A stretch of DNA of 64,000 bases from Mycolicibacterium flavescens (GTDB lineage: Bacteria > Actinomycetota > Actinomycetes > Mycobacteriales > Mycobacteriaceae): NCBI RefSeq assembly GCF_001722335.1, contig NZ_MIHA01000015.1:101071-165070 (forward strand). Reading direction: 5' to 3'. The notes below the pieces were generated by a model that searched no databases, was not told where the DNA came from, and was given only the letters and a program-made list of their open reading frames with translations. Both the position numbers and the translations under genes were made by a program. Shown in pieces: positions 17,132 to 24,282 of this stretch. How positions within the stretch are numbered: position 1 is the first letter of the stretch; the number at the start of each line of letters is the position of its first letter.

Positions 17132-17619
17132 GTCGTGCCTCCGACCAATGTGTAGGCAGCGGCATACGCCTCAGCCAATCCTGTCGTCCAGAACCTCGGC
17201 CGTTGGTCGAAGCCCAGCACGGCGAAGTTGAATGTGCCGAGCGACTTCGGTGGGCAACTGACCGCCGTTCCAATCGTCTCCGTGGTCAGGGTTTCATAGC
17301 CGACATTCAGCTCAGCGGCCGCGAACATGACCGCGCAGATCGCTGTTACCCGGGCGTAGACCTGGTTGTAATGCAGATTCCTGAACGCGCGCGTATGGAC
17401 GAGCCCCACCGCATCTACCCGTGCGGCCTGGAGTTCCTGTTCCACCCGCTTGGCGAGGTCGCGGAGACTCTGCGCTTCGGGCAAGTCTGCAGGCGTCAGC
17501 TTAGGAGTCGTAACGGGCACTGGCGTCGCCGGTCCTTCATCGGAGCGTTCCACGACGGCCAGCAGCAGCGTCCCTGCCTCGACGTTGAACCCCGCAGCCC
17601 GCACAGATCTATTGTCCAT
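17128..17619 (-). CDS. RNase H/RuvC-like fold protein coupled to the kinase
   Basis: A 163-residue protein that may have a RuvC/RNase H-like fold: an N-terminal hairpin (VRAAGFNVEAGTLLLAVVE), a helix then strand (DLAKRVEQELQAARVDAVGL), and a final Ala-rich helix (GLAEAYAAAYTLV). The first acidic catalytic residue expected in RuvC-type enzymes appears replaced (GFNVEAG), so it may be a non-catalytic or altered member; DUF3010-like proteins are an alternative comparison. It is the first gene of a two-gene operon with the kinase and is a plausible phosphorylation target or partner. The fold assignment is a low-confidence inference from pattern. Confidence 0.45.
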   Translation of the reverse strand: MDNRSVRAAGFNVEAGTLLLAVVERSDEGPATPVPVTTPKLTPADLPEAQSLRDLAKRVEQELQAARVDAVGLVHTRAFRNLHYNQVYARVTAICAVMFAAAELNVGYETLTTETIGTAVSCPPKSLGTFNFAVLGFDQRPRFWTTGLAEAYAAAYTLVGGTT

Positions 17620-18057
17620 GCCGTCAACCGCTCCGTGGTGCCGACTGGCTAACGAAATGCCACCGTGTTCTGGTCACCGCTCGAGCGAGTAGATGCTGAC
17701 ACGCCACCCCGGCGGGCGCGATCATTCATCGGAAATTTTGATCACTGTCGCGGTAGACGCGACCGCCCTTACTACTAGGAGTCCGGCTTGAGCGGATTGC
17801 TTCGACGTGTACGTACGTCTCGCACGTGACGTGCACCTCACACTGCGGGCTCAGAGGATGAAGTGGGACTGCTTGTCCGACTTCTCCTGATCACCAAAGC
17901 GTCGGCCATTGTCGATCAACTCCATTCGCTGTGGTCCGCAGTCAGTCCGCAGTTGATTCACATGCCGTCCGTGACACCCAACCCAACCAACACCGCTGAC
18001 CTGCAGTTCCTCACGCTGCCCAACGACGTCAACTCAATCAAACTCGCTGGTGTCGTG
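17620..18057. other. Island end region next to the att site, with 11-base-phased repeats
   Basis: No supported gene. GTCCGCAGT occurs twice in direct orientation at 17934-17942 and 17945-17953, spaced exactly 11 bases apart, about 105-125 bases from the tRNA fragment. A palindromic patch lies near 17,803-17,834 (GTACGTACGT, then GCACGTGACGTGC). The spacing suits arm-type sites of a tyrosine integrase or excisionase binding sites, but no protein evidence supports this. Confidence 0.35.
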
Positions 18058-18100
18058 GTTCGGGACGAAGAGGTCGTGGGTTCGAATCCCGCCACCCCGA
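18058..18100 (+). other. attR: 3' half of tRNA-Pro(CGG)
   Basis: Reading right from 18,059: anticodon loop TTCGGGA with anticodon CGG, the 3' strand of the anticodon stem (CGAAG), the variable loop, a complete T arm (GTGGG TTCGAAT CCCGC at 18,076-18,092), the 3' acceptor strand CACCCCG (18,093-18,099) and discriminator A at 18,100. No CCA is encoded. Upstream, the acceptor 5' strand, D arm and 5' anticodon stem are absent. This is the classic right attachment site left when a tyrosine-integrase element inserts at the anticodon loop of a tRNA gene. The intact tRNA-Pro should be at the element's other end. Confidence 0.85.
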
Positions 18101-18119
18101 CTCGTGTGCCGCAAGTGAG

Positions 18120-18150
18120 AGGCCCCGACCGGTGCTCTGGTTCGGGGCCT
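18120..18150 (+). terminator. Rho-independent terminator of the original tRNA-Pro gene
   Basis: The stem AGGCCCCGA / TCGGGGCCT (18,120-18,128 with 18,142-18,150) is followed by TCTTGCT. It lies 20 bases after the tRNA fragment and therefore belongs to the chromosomal side of the integration site. Confidence 0.75.
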
Positions 18151-18213
18151 TCTTGCTGTCAAAAATTGGCGATCAGCCCCGCCTCAAGCCTCAAAGGAGG
18201 CGTCAGGTGGAAG

Positions 18214-18459
18214 TCAGGCCAGGATGCCGACGCCGGGGCCGGGTTTGTTCTGCACCTTCGTGTAGACAACCACCGAGCTCAGCTCGAACACACCGATCAG
18301 GACCAGCGGCCAGACCGCGCCCCCCACGAGGCTGAGCAGAATCGGGTGCTCGCCAGGTGCGCGGTCGACCGCGAAGCGCCTACCGGCGATGTACAGGCCC
18401 TGTGAAACGATCACCCAGCCGCACAGATACAGACCTACAAAGAGTTCAACACTGAACAT
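18214..18459 (-). CDS. Small two-helix membrane protein (81 aa)
   Basis: The start is the ATG at 18459, preceded by GAGGGGG. The product has two hydrophobic segments (FSVELFVGLYLCGWVIVSQG and LSLVGGAVWPLVLIGVFELS) separated by a short charged loop, and ends with a Gly/Pro-rich tail. It is a probable inner-membrane protein of unknown role. It lies just right of the island end, facing the tRNA terminator, and is probably the first core gene. Confidence 0.55.
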   Translation of the reverse strand: MFSVELFVGLYLCGWVIVSQGLYIAGRRFAVDRAPGEHPILLSLVGGAVWPLVLIGVFELSSVVVYTKVQNKPGPGVGILA

Positions 18460-18598
18460 GTCATCGCCCCCTCGGCACACGACGTTGTAGGCGACTTACC
18501 CGCCCCACTTTAAATCCAAACCACCGCTATTGCCGCACGTCCGTGCCGTGACCCGCTGATATGGGTTTGACCGGCGCATACCCGGGTATCGAACAGGC

Positions 18599-19618
18599 GT
18601 GACTCTTCCGTCGACGCTTGTCGAACCTGCCCTGCCGAAGGCCGTCGGGCCGCTGTCCGCCGCGATCATCGAACTGCTGCAGCGCGGCCGCCCGTCCCTG
18701 CCTCTGCGTCCGATCGACGTGCCGATGTTCGACGCCGACCCGTACGGTCTGGACCTCCAGCTCGCGCTCTACATCTGCTACGAGTTGCACTACCGCGGTT
18801 TCGCCGACGTGAGTGCGCGCTGGGAGTGGAACCCCGCGCTGCTGCACCTGCGCGGCCGGTTCGAGGAGGCGTTCCTCGACGCGGTCCGCCAAGACGTCGG
18901 CGAGATCGGGCCCGACGAAACCGCCGAGGCCGAGATGGACAAGCTCTCGGTCGAGCCGGTCGACGGTGACGGCCCGTCCTACTACCTGCGCGACAAGGGC
19001 ACCTGGGAGCAGATGCTCGAGTACTTCGTGCACCGCTCGGTCTACCACCTCAAGGAGGGCGACCCGCACGCGTTCACCATCCCGCGGCTCGCCGGCCACT
19101 CGAAGGCCGCGTTCGTCGCGGTCGAGTTCGACGAATTCGGCGGTGGCCGTGGCGATTACGTGCACCAGCACCTGTACGCGCAGCTGATGGACGCCGCCGG
19201 CCTGAACTCGTCGTACCTGGGCTATCTGGACAACGTGCCCGCCGACGCGCTGGCGTCGGTCAACCTGATGTCGCTGTTCGGCCTGCACCGCGAGCTGCGC
19301 GGAGCGTCGATCGGCCACTTCGCGTCGACCGAGATCACGTCCTCACCGGGGTCGCGGCGTCTGGTCGAGGCACTCAGGCGGATGGGCGCCCCGGATGCGT
19401 GCGTGGCCTTCTACCAGGAGCACGTGGTGGCCGACGCCGTCCACGAGCAGATCGTGCGCACCGATGTGGTGGGCGACCTGGTCGCCAGGGAGCCGCACCT
19501 GGATCGTGACGTGGTGTTCGGCATCCGCGCCCGCGATGTCGTCGAGGACCGGCTGGCCGATCACATGATGAAGTGCTGGACCGGGAACCGGTCCTCGCTA
19601 CGCCGACCGCTCGACTGA
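18599..19618 (+). CDS. Heme-oxygenase-like iron-containing redox enzyme
   Basis: A 339-residue protein from a GTG start. It has the features of the iron-containing redox enzyme group (heme-oxygenase-like diiron proteins): an all-helical body, the EFDEFGGGRGDYVHQHLY segment near residue 180 (the GGG-x-n-H iron-site region) and later helices with His and Asp/Glu (FYQEHVVADAVHEQIV). Family members use a labile diiron cofactor and O2 to oxidise amino- or fatty-acid-like substrates; the substrate here is unknown. Its 3' end overlaps by 21 bases the convergent CDGSH iron-sulfur gene, a neighbour that could supply or sense iron or electrons. Confidence 0.8.
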   Translation: MTLPSTLVEPALPKAVGPLSAAIIELLQRGRPSLPLRPIDVPMFDADPYGLDLQLALYICYELHYRGFADVSARWEWNPALLHLRGRFEEAFLDAVRQDVGEIGPDETAEAEMDKLSVEPVDGDGPSYYLRDKGTWEQMLEYFVHRSVYHLKEGDPHAFTIPRLAGHSKAAFVAVEFDEFGGGRGDYVHQHLYAQLMDAAGLNSSYLGYLDNVPADALASVNLMSLFGLHRELRGASIGHFASTEITSSPGSRRLVEALRRMGAPDACVAFYQEHVVADAVHEQIVRTDVVGDLVAREPHLDRDVVFGIRARDVVEDRLADHMMKCWTGNRSSLRRPLD

Positions 19619-19846
19619 CGCGGTGGCCGACGCGTTCCGCTTGGCGGGCGCGTCGGCGCGTTTGCGGCACCGGTGACTGGTGTCGCACATCGGATAGTCC
19701 TTGCTGCGCCGGCACGTACAGATCGCCACCATGAATCGGTCCGAGGACACGACGCTGCCGTCGGGCATCTCGATGCGCACCGGGCCCTGCACCATCAGCG
19801 GGCCGTTGGGCACGACCCGCACGGTGCGCGGTTCGGCGTCGCTCAC
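19598..19846 (-). CDS. CDGSH-type iron-sulfur protein (82 aa)
   Basis: It starts at the GTG at 19846, giving the 4-base GTGA overlap with the upstream methyltransferase. The motif CTCRRSKDYPMCDTSH matches C-x-C-x2-S-x3-P-x-C-D-x-S-H, the CDGSH domain that holds a [2Fe-2S] cluster with three Cys and one His. The preceding strand (GPLMVQGPVRIEMPDG) is the usual small beta cap. The C-terminal tail is basic and Lys/Arg-rich. Such proteins are soluble electron-transfer or Fe-S donors in bacteria. It is the second gene of an operon with a HemK-like methyltransferase and convergent with a diiron enzyme. Confidence 0.88.
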   Translation of the reverse strand: MSDAEPRTVRVVPNGPLMVQGPVRIEMPDGSVVSSDRFMVAICTCRRSKDYPMCDTSHRCRKRADAPAKRNASATASVERSA

Positions 19847-20538
19847 GGCTTGTCCGCCCGGATGACCAACAGCTCCTCCTCGCGGCGGCCGGGTTCCAGC
19901 CGGCCCGTCTCCTCCAGCCACTCGGCGCGCGAGGTCAGCACCGGGCCGAACGGGATCCACTGCCGGGCAACGATTTCGGCGTCGAGGCCACAGCTGGCGA
20001 GCGCGCCGAGCGTCTGGCGCGGATCGGAGAACTCCGATTGCACCAGCAGCAGCGAGCCACCGTGGTTGAGCAGCTGCGGCACCGACGCGCACAACGGGTC
20101 GAGCACGAGACGGCCATCGTAGCCGGCATCCCATGCCCGGGGCGGGCCCACGTACGACGGCAGCGGGTCGCAATCGGCCGACGGATCGTGCGGCACGTAC
20201 GGCGGATTGCATGTCACCAGATCGAACGGGCCGAATTCGACTGCCCGCGCCCATGATCCGAGATGGACGTCGATATCGGCGCCCGCGGCGAGCGCGTTGG
20301 ACCGCGCGCATCGCACGGCCTTGGGGCAAATGTCGAACGCCGTCACCGACGCGGCGCCCTGGCCGGCGGCACCGATCGCGACGACGCCGCTCCCGGTGCA
20401 CAGGTCGACGACGTGCCGACCGCGCGCCAACCCGGCGCTGTCCATGACATCGATGAGCAGACGCGAATCTTCTTGGGGGACGTAAACGCCCTGGTCGGCG
20501 ATAACCGGATCGCGGACATCGGTGTATGCGGTTGTCAC
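19843..20538 (-). CDS. HemK/PrmC-like SAM-dependent methyltransferase
   Basis: It starts at the GTG at 20538 with GAAAGG upstream; longer frames lack coding character. The 231-residue Rossmann methyltransferase has motif I VVDLCTGSGVVAIGAAG, motif II acidic residue in VTAFDIC, and the catalytic TCNPPYVP typical of N-methyltransferases acting on glutamine (HemK/PrmC, release-factor methylation) or on adenine. It is shorter than PrmC, lacking the N-terminal helical domain, and so resembles the HemK2-like class. Its substrate is unknown. It is coupled by a 4-base overlap to the CDGSH protein gene. Confidence 0.85.
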   Translation of the reverse strand: MTTAYTDVRDPVIADQGVYVPQEDSRLLIDVMDSAGLARGRHVVDLCTGSGVVAIGAAGQGAASVTAFDICPKAVRCARSNALAAGADIDVHLGSWARAVEFGPFDLVTCNPPYVPHDPSADCDPLPSYVGPPRAWDAGYDGRLVLDPLCASVPQLLNHGGSLLLVQSEFSDPRQTLGALASCGLDAEIVARQWIPFGPVLTSRAEWLEETGRLEPGRREEELLVIRADKP

Positions 20539-20674
20539 GTCGGCCTTTCGACAAAATCTTCTGCTGCGCACAACCCGATGCGGCGCAGCACTGCCCCGAA
20601 TTAATGCCCCCGTCGCGGTGAGGCTAAACGCGAGCCGCCGTTTTACCAGGCGATCCGACGGGCACCCAGCTACC

Positions 20675-21346
20675 GTGCAAGCCTCCGACATCGCCGCCCT
20701 GCCGATCCGTTTCGGCGCCGCCCTCCGTAGCCGCCGACTGTTCCACCCCTCGGGGGTGATGGCCGAGGGAATCCTCGAACGGGTCGCCCCCGAAGGCGAC
20801 GGGCTGCCCATGCAGTCGTGCGACATCCTCGCGCGCGTCTCCAAGGGCGTCGGGTTGCCGGGCGCAGCCCCGGACGTCGCCGGGCTGGCCTGGCGCATCC
20901 CGCCGCCACCGGATCTGCGGTCGTGCGGACCGTGGGATGTGCTGTTGGCGTCCACGCTCGCAGGCAGTCGCATCGCCCTCGCGCCGGCGGCGTCCTGGAC
21001 CGGCGCGACGTTCTCCAGCCTGATGCCGTTGCGCTACCACGACCGCTTGTGGTGGGTGCGGGCCCGGTTGGCGTCCGGGGTCGACGGGCCCGGGTTGTCG
21101 CTGGCCGCCATCGAGGAGGCGATCGCGACGACGAACGTGACGTTCGCGGTCGACCAGGCGCCGTCGACCGGCGGGTTCCGTCCGCTCGCGCGGCTGACGC
21201 TGCGCCACGTCGACCCCAGCTGTGATGACATCGCGTTCGACCCGGCCATGCACAGCGACCCCGAGGTCGAGTTGGCGCCGCGGTGGCTGGGCGACTTCCG
21301 CCGCTCGGCCTACCGGCGCAGCAGGCAGGGCCGCGAGGCCGAATAG
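20675..21346 (+). CDS. Conserved protein, probably catalase/phosphodiesterase-annotated family
   Basis: The GTG at 20675 gives 223 residues. The N-terminus (SRRLFHPSGVMAEGILER, followed by a conserved Ser-Lys-Gly-Val segment) resembles the small mycobacterial proteins often annotated as phosphodiesterase, which share features with catalase-like barrels; I cannot identify heme ligands. The body is beta-rich, with WRIPPPPDLRSCGPWDVLLA and a C-terminal RWLGDFRRSAYRRSRQG. There is no signal peptide. It is divergent from the HemK-like operon with about 135 bases between them. Confidence 0.45.
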   Translation: MQASDIAALPIRFGAALRSRRLFHPSGVMAEGILERVAPEGDGLPMQSCDILARVSKGVGLPGAAPDVAGLAWRIPPPPDLRSCGPWDVLLASTLAGSRIALAPAASWTGATFSSLMPLRYHDRLWWVRARLASGVDGPGLSLAAIEEAIATTNVTFAVDQAPSTGGFRPLARLTLRHVDPSCDDIAFDPAMHSDPEVELAPRWLGDFRRSAYRRSRQGREAE

Positions 21347-21347
21347 A

Positions 21348-21509
21348 TCAGGCGGTCGGTTCGCCGCCGGACTCGGCGACGTCCGGGGCGTTCTCCCGCG
21401 TCGCCATGCCGCCCTCGCCGCCTTCGTCGGTCGGGCCGGTGCGCTGAGCCTTCTGCTTGGCCCGCTCGTCGGCGTTGTCGTCGTCGTAGATGCCTTTTCC
21501 GGTGGGCAT
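21348..21509 (-). CDS. Small conserved-looking hydrophilic protein (53 aa)
   Basis: The ATG at 21509 has GAAGGGA upstream and follows the F420 oxidoreductase stop by 12 bases. The product, beginning MPTGKGIYDDDNADERAKQK and ending ESGGEPTA, is very hydrophilic, highly charged and probably disordered. The ribosome binding site and operon position make it a real small gene. Its function is unknown. Confidence 0.55.
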   Translation of the reverse strand: MPTGKGIYDDDNADERAKQKAQRTGPTDEGGEGGMATRENAPDVAESGGEPTA

Positions 21510-21521
21510 GGTCGGTCCCTT

Positions 21522-22508
21522 CTAGTTGGCTGCGCTGCGCAGCTTGTCGAGCAGCGGAGCGGCCGCTTCCTTGAGGAACTGCTCCTGGCCTTCGTCGCCG
21601 ATCTGCACCATCGCGATGTCGGTGAACCCGGCCTCCCAGTACGCGCTGACCGACTCGACGATCGCGTCGAGGTCCGGCCCGCACGGAATCGACTCCGCGA
21701 CGTCCTCGGGGCGCACGTACTGCGTCGCACCGTCGAACCCGGCGGTGGTCGGCAGGTCGGAGTTGACGGCCCAGCCGCCACTGAACCAACGGAACTGGTC
21801 GTGCGCCCGCGCGACGGCGGCGTCGCGGTCGGTGTCCCAGCAGATCGGGATCTGCCCGACGACGCGCGCGTCGCCGGGCAACCCGGTGGCCCGGCGGGCG
21901 TCATGCCATGCGTCGACGAGATCCTTGTCCGGTTGCACGGCGATCAGGTGGTCCGACAGCGGTGCGAACGTCTCGACCGACCGCTCACCGGAGACCGCGG
22001 TGGCGATCGCCACGGGTGTCTCGGGCAGATCCCACAGCCGCGCGGAGTCCACCTCGAAGTACTCGCCCTTCCAGTCGACGAGTTCACCGGTGAACAGCTC
22101 GCGGATGATCTGGATCGCCTCGCGCAGCATCTCCTGGCGGCGCGCGACGGTGGGCCACCGTTTACCGACCACGTGTTCGTTGAGGTTCTCGCCGGTGCCG
22201 AGCCCGAGTGTGAAGCGGCCGTCGGCGAGGATCTGCAGAGTGGCGGCCTTCTGCGCGACGACGGCCGGGTGGTAGCGCATCGTCGGGCAGGTCACGTAGG
22301 TGAACAGTTCGACGCGTTCGGTCGCGTGAGCCACCGCGCCGAGCACCGACCAGGCATACGGCGCGTGTCCCTGCGACGACAGCCACGGGAAGTAGTGGTC
22401 AGAGGAGACTTCGAAGTCGAATCCCGCCTCCTCCGCCGAAACCGCGTAGCGGACAAGCTCTTTAGGGCCGCTCTGCTCTGTCATCAGGGTGTAGCCGAAC
22501 CGCGTCAT
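21522..22508 (-). CDS. LLM-class F420-dependent oxidoreductase, G6PDH-like group
   Basis: A 328-residue TIM-barrel luciferase-like protein. FGYTLMTEQSGPKELVRYA, then DHYFPWLSSQGHAPYAWSVL and LGLGTGENLNEHVVGKRWP, match the family related to F420-dependent glucose-6-phosphate dehydrogenase (TIGR03557-type). The conserved TGENLNE region contacts cofactor F420. Members reduce or oxidise unknown substrates with F420, and F420 itself is a mycobacterial hallmark. It is followed by the 53-residue gene in the same operon. Substrate specificity cannot be read from sequence. Confidence 0.88.
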   Translation of the reverse strand: MTRFGYTLMTEQSGPKELVRYAVSAEEAGFDFEVSSDHYFPWLSSQGHAPYAWSVLGAVAHATERVELFTYVTCPTMRYHPAVVAQKAATLQILADGRFTLGLGTGENLNEHVVGKRWPTVARRQEMLREAIQIIRELFTGELVDWKGEYFEVDSARLWDLPETPVAIATAVSGERSVETFAPLSDHLIAVQPDKDLVDAWHDARRATGLPGDARVVGQIPICWDTDRDAAVARAHDQFRWFSGGWAVNSDLPTTAGFDGATQYVRPEDVAESIPCGPDLDAIVESVSAYWEAGFTDIAMVQIGDEGQEQFLKEAAAPLLDKLRSAAN

Positions 22509-22556
22509 GTGCGCGGGGTACCCGAGCCTTCGACGGCGAAAACGACTGCCGGTTCC

Positions 22557-23021
22557 TCACAGCCGGGCTTTGACCGCCGCCGACAACCGGGCGCCGTCGG
22601 CCTTACCGGCGGCGATCGCCGTCGCGGCCTTCATCACCAGGCCCATGTGTTTTGTGCCCGGCCGCTCCCCGATCTCCTCGGCGACCTGGGCGATGGCGGT
22701 GTCGGCCACGTCGGCGAGTTCGGCCTCGGTCAGCGGCGTCGGCAGGTACTCGTCGATGACCCGGGCTTCGGCGTGCTCGTTGGCGGCCAGTTCACCGCGG
22801 CCGTTCTGGGTGTAGATCTGGGCTGACTCGCCGCGCTTCTTGGACTCTCTGGCGAGCACCTTGAGGACGTCCTCGTCGGTCAACTCGCGGGACTCCTTGC
22901 CGGAGACCTCCTCGTTGCGGATCGCGGACAGCAGCATCCGCAGCGTCGCCGTGCGCAGCTTGTCCTGCGATTTCATCGCTGCCGTCAGGTCCGCCCGCAA
23001 CCGCTCCTTGAGATCCGCCAT
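22557..23021 (-). CDS. GatB/YqeY domain protein (Rv3688c orthologue)
   Basis: A 154-residue YqeY-type protein: ADLKERLRADLTAAMKSQDK at the start, then the conserved TLRMLLSAIRNEEV helix and the C-terminal GLVMKAATAIAAGKADGARL. The YqeY fold is the tRNA-binding tail domain of GatB made as a free protein; it is suspected to aid tRNA-dependent amidation or act in stress, without a proven role. It is the first gene of the block matching M. tuberculosis Rv3688c onward and is divergent from the proline-rich membrane gene. Confidence 0.9.
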   Translation of the reverse strand: MADLKERLRADLTAAMKSQDKLRTATLRMLLSAIRNEEVSGKESRELTDEDVLKVLARESKKRGESAQIYTQNGRGELAANEHAEARVIDEYLPTPLTEAELADVADTAIAQVAEEIGERPGTKHMGLVMKAATAIAAGKADGARLSAAVKARL

Positions 23022-23114
23022 GAGCCCAAGTTACGCCGCGCCCGACCGCCACAGGCCCTTGACGACCCCCCGACGACGTTGTCAATTCGCACCGTCCTCG
23101 ACAGGATGGTGCCC

Positions 23115-24281
23115 ATGAGTACCGACGCCGGCGGGTCCGGGACCCCAGGCCCGCCGTCTCAGTACCCACCACAACCGAACCCACCACCGGGTTACTGGCC
23201 GCCGCCGCCCGGATACGGATACGCCCCGCCTCCCGGCTACGGGCCGCCTCCGAGCTACGGGCCGCCTCCGGGATACGGGTACGCGCCGCAAAGCTGGACC
23301 CCGCCGCCGCTGAAGCCCGGCATCATCCCCCTGCGCCCGTTGACGCTGTCCGACATCTTCAACGGCGCGGTGTCCTACATCCGGGCGAACCCGAAGGCCA
23401 CCCTCGGCCTGACCACGATCGTCGTGGTGATCACCCAGCTCCTCGCGCTCGTGCTGTCGGCGGGGCCGCTGGCGGCGGGCGGCGAACTGGCGCCGACGCT
23501 GACCGGCGAGCAGGTGTCGACGGGTGTGCTGATCAGCTCGTCGCTGTCGAGCCTAGCGGCGGTGGTCGCGACGGGGCTGGCGTCGATACTGCTCAGCGGG
23601 CTGCTCACCGTCGTCGTCGGCAGGGCCGTGTTCGGTTCGGGCATCACGATCGGCGAAGCGTGGCAGCGGCTTCGCAGCCGGCTGTGGGCGCTGATCGGGT
23701 TCTCTGTGCTCGAGGTGGTCGCCGCGGTGCTGCTGCTGGCCGTCGCGGTCGGATTGATCTTCTGGGTTGGGTTCGCCGCCGGTGGGCTGGCCGCCACGGT
23801 GATCGCGATCCCGGTGGTGGTCGCGACACTGGCCGCACTGCTGTTCTTCGGCACCATGCTGACCTTCGTGCCCGCGATCATCGTGCTGGAGCGCCTCGAC
23901 ATCATCAGCGCCGTGACCCGGTCGTTCAAGCTCGTCAAACGGGACTTCTGGCGGGTGCTGGGGATCCGGTTGCTCGCGATGATCGTCGCCCAGCTCATCG
24001 CGAGCGCGGTGGCGATCCCGTTCAGCCTCGGCGGGCAGATCATGCTGCTGTCCGTCGAGACCACCGCGCTGGCGATGCTCGCCCTAACGCTGCTGGCGGT
24101 GGGCGGCGCGATCGGCCAGATCATCACCGCCCCGTTCAGCGCCGGGGTGGTGGTACTGCAGTACACCGACAGCCGGATTCGCAGCGAGGCGTTCGATCTG
24201 GTACTCCAGACCGGTGCCGCTCACGGTCCTGCCGCCCCGTCCGATTCCACCGACCATCTCTGGCTGACCCGCCCGAACTGA
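23115..24281 (+). CDS. Proline-rich multi-pass membrane protein (Rv3689-like)
   Basis: The start chosen is the ATG at 23115 (MSTDAGGSG). Of 388 residues, about the first 70 form a Pro/Gly/Tyr-rich cytosolic tail with repeats such as GYGPPPSYGPPPGYGYAP. The rest has six or more hydrophobic helices (TTIVVVITQLLALVLSAGPL; LGIRLLAMIVAQLIASAVAI). It resembles membrane proteins with a glycerophosphoryl diester phosphodiesterase-type membrane domain. It leads a run of four further genes ending with DUF58, with gaps of one base or overlaps, so one operon is likely. Confidence 0.75.
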   Translation: MSTDAGGSGTPGPPSQYPPQPNPPPGYWPPPPGYGYAPPPGYGPPPSYGPPPGYGYAPQSWTPPPLKPGIIPLRPLTLSDIFNGAVSYIRANPKATLGLTTIVVVITQLLALVLSAGPLAAGGELAPTLTGEQVSTGVLISSSLSSLAAVVATGLASILLSGLLTVVVGRAVFGSGITIGEAWQRLRSRLWALIGFSVLEVVAAVLLLAVAVGLIFWVGFAAGGLAATVIAIPVVVATLAALLFFGTMLTFVPAIIVLERLDIISAVTRSFKLVKRDFWRVLGIRLLAMIVAQLIASAVAIPFSLGGQIMLLSVETTALAMLALTLLAVGGAIGQIITAPFSAGVVVLQYTDSRIRSEAFDLVLQTGAAHGPAAPSDSTDHLWLTRPN

Positions 24282-24282
24282 C

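Larger units (their letters stand above)
1..18058. mobile_element. Right-hand part of a genomic island integrated at tRNA-Pro(CGG)
   Basis: Everything left of 18,058 is accessory. The right boundary is the 3' half of a tRNA-Pro gene without its 5' half, which marks one attachment-site end of an integrated element. The island DNA is visibly less GC-rich than the core to the right and carries typical cargo: an antitoxin, a secretion-associated cluster, an MmpL exporter with regulators, and a nuclease-ATPase. No transposase or integrase is visible, so the integrase and the other att copy, with the intact tRNA, should lie left of the window. The island could be a composite of several insertions; only the right end is defined here. 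Confidence 0.7.

Noticed and set aside
1..18058. Insertion sequence inside the island
   Set aside because: No transposase-like protein, terminal inverted repeat pair or target duplication was seen.
18025..18100. A complete functional tRNA-Pro gene
   Set aside because: The 5' acceptor strand, D arm and 5' side of the anticodon stem are not present upstream of 18,058.
17863..18405. A 180-codon frame crossing the tRNA fragment and terminator
   Set aside because: It includes the tRNA 3' half and its terminator, so it cannot be a conserved gene, and shows no protein-like pattern.
21222..22826. A 534-codon open frame on the plus strand
   Set aside because: It is opposite the F420 oxidoreductase and part of the YqeY gene; both real genes have motifs and ribosome binding sites.
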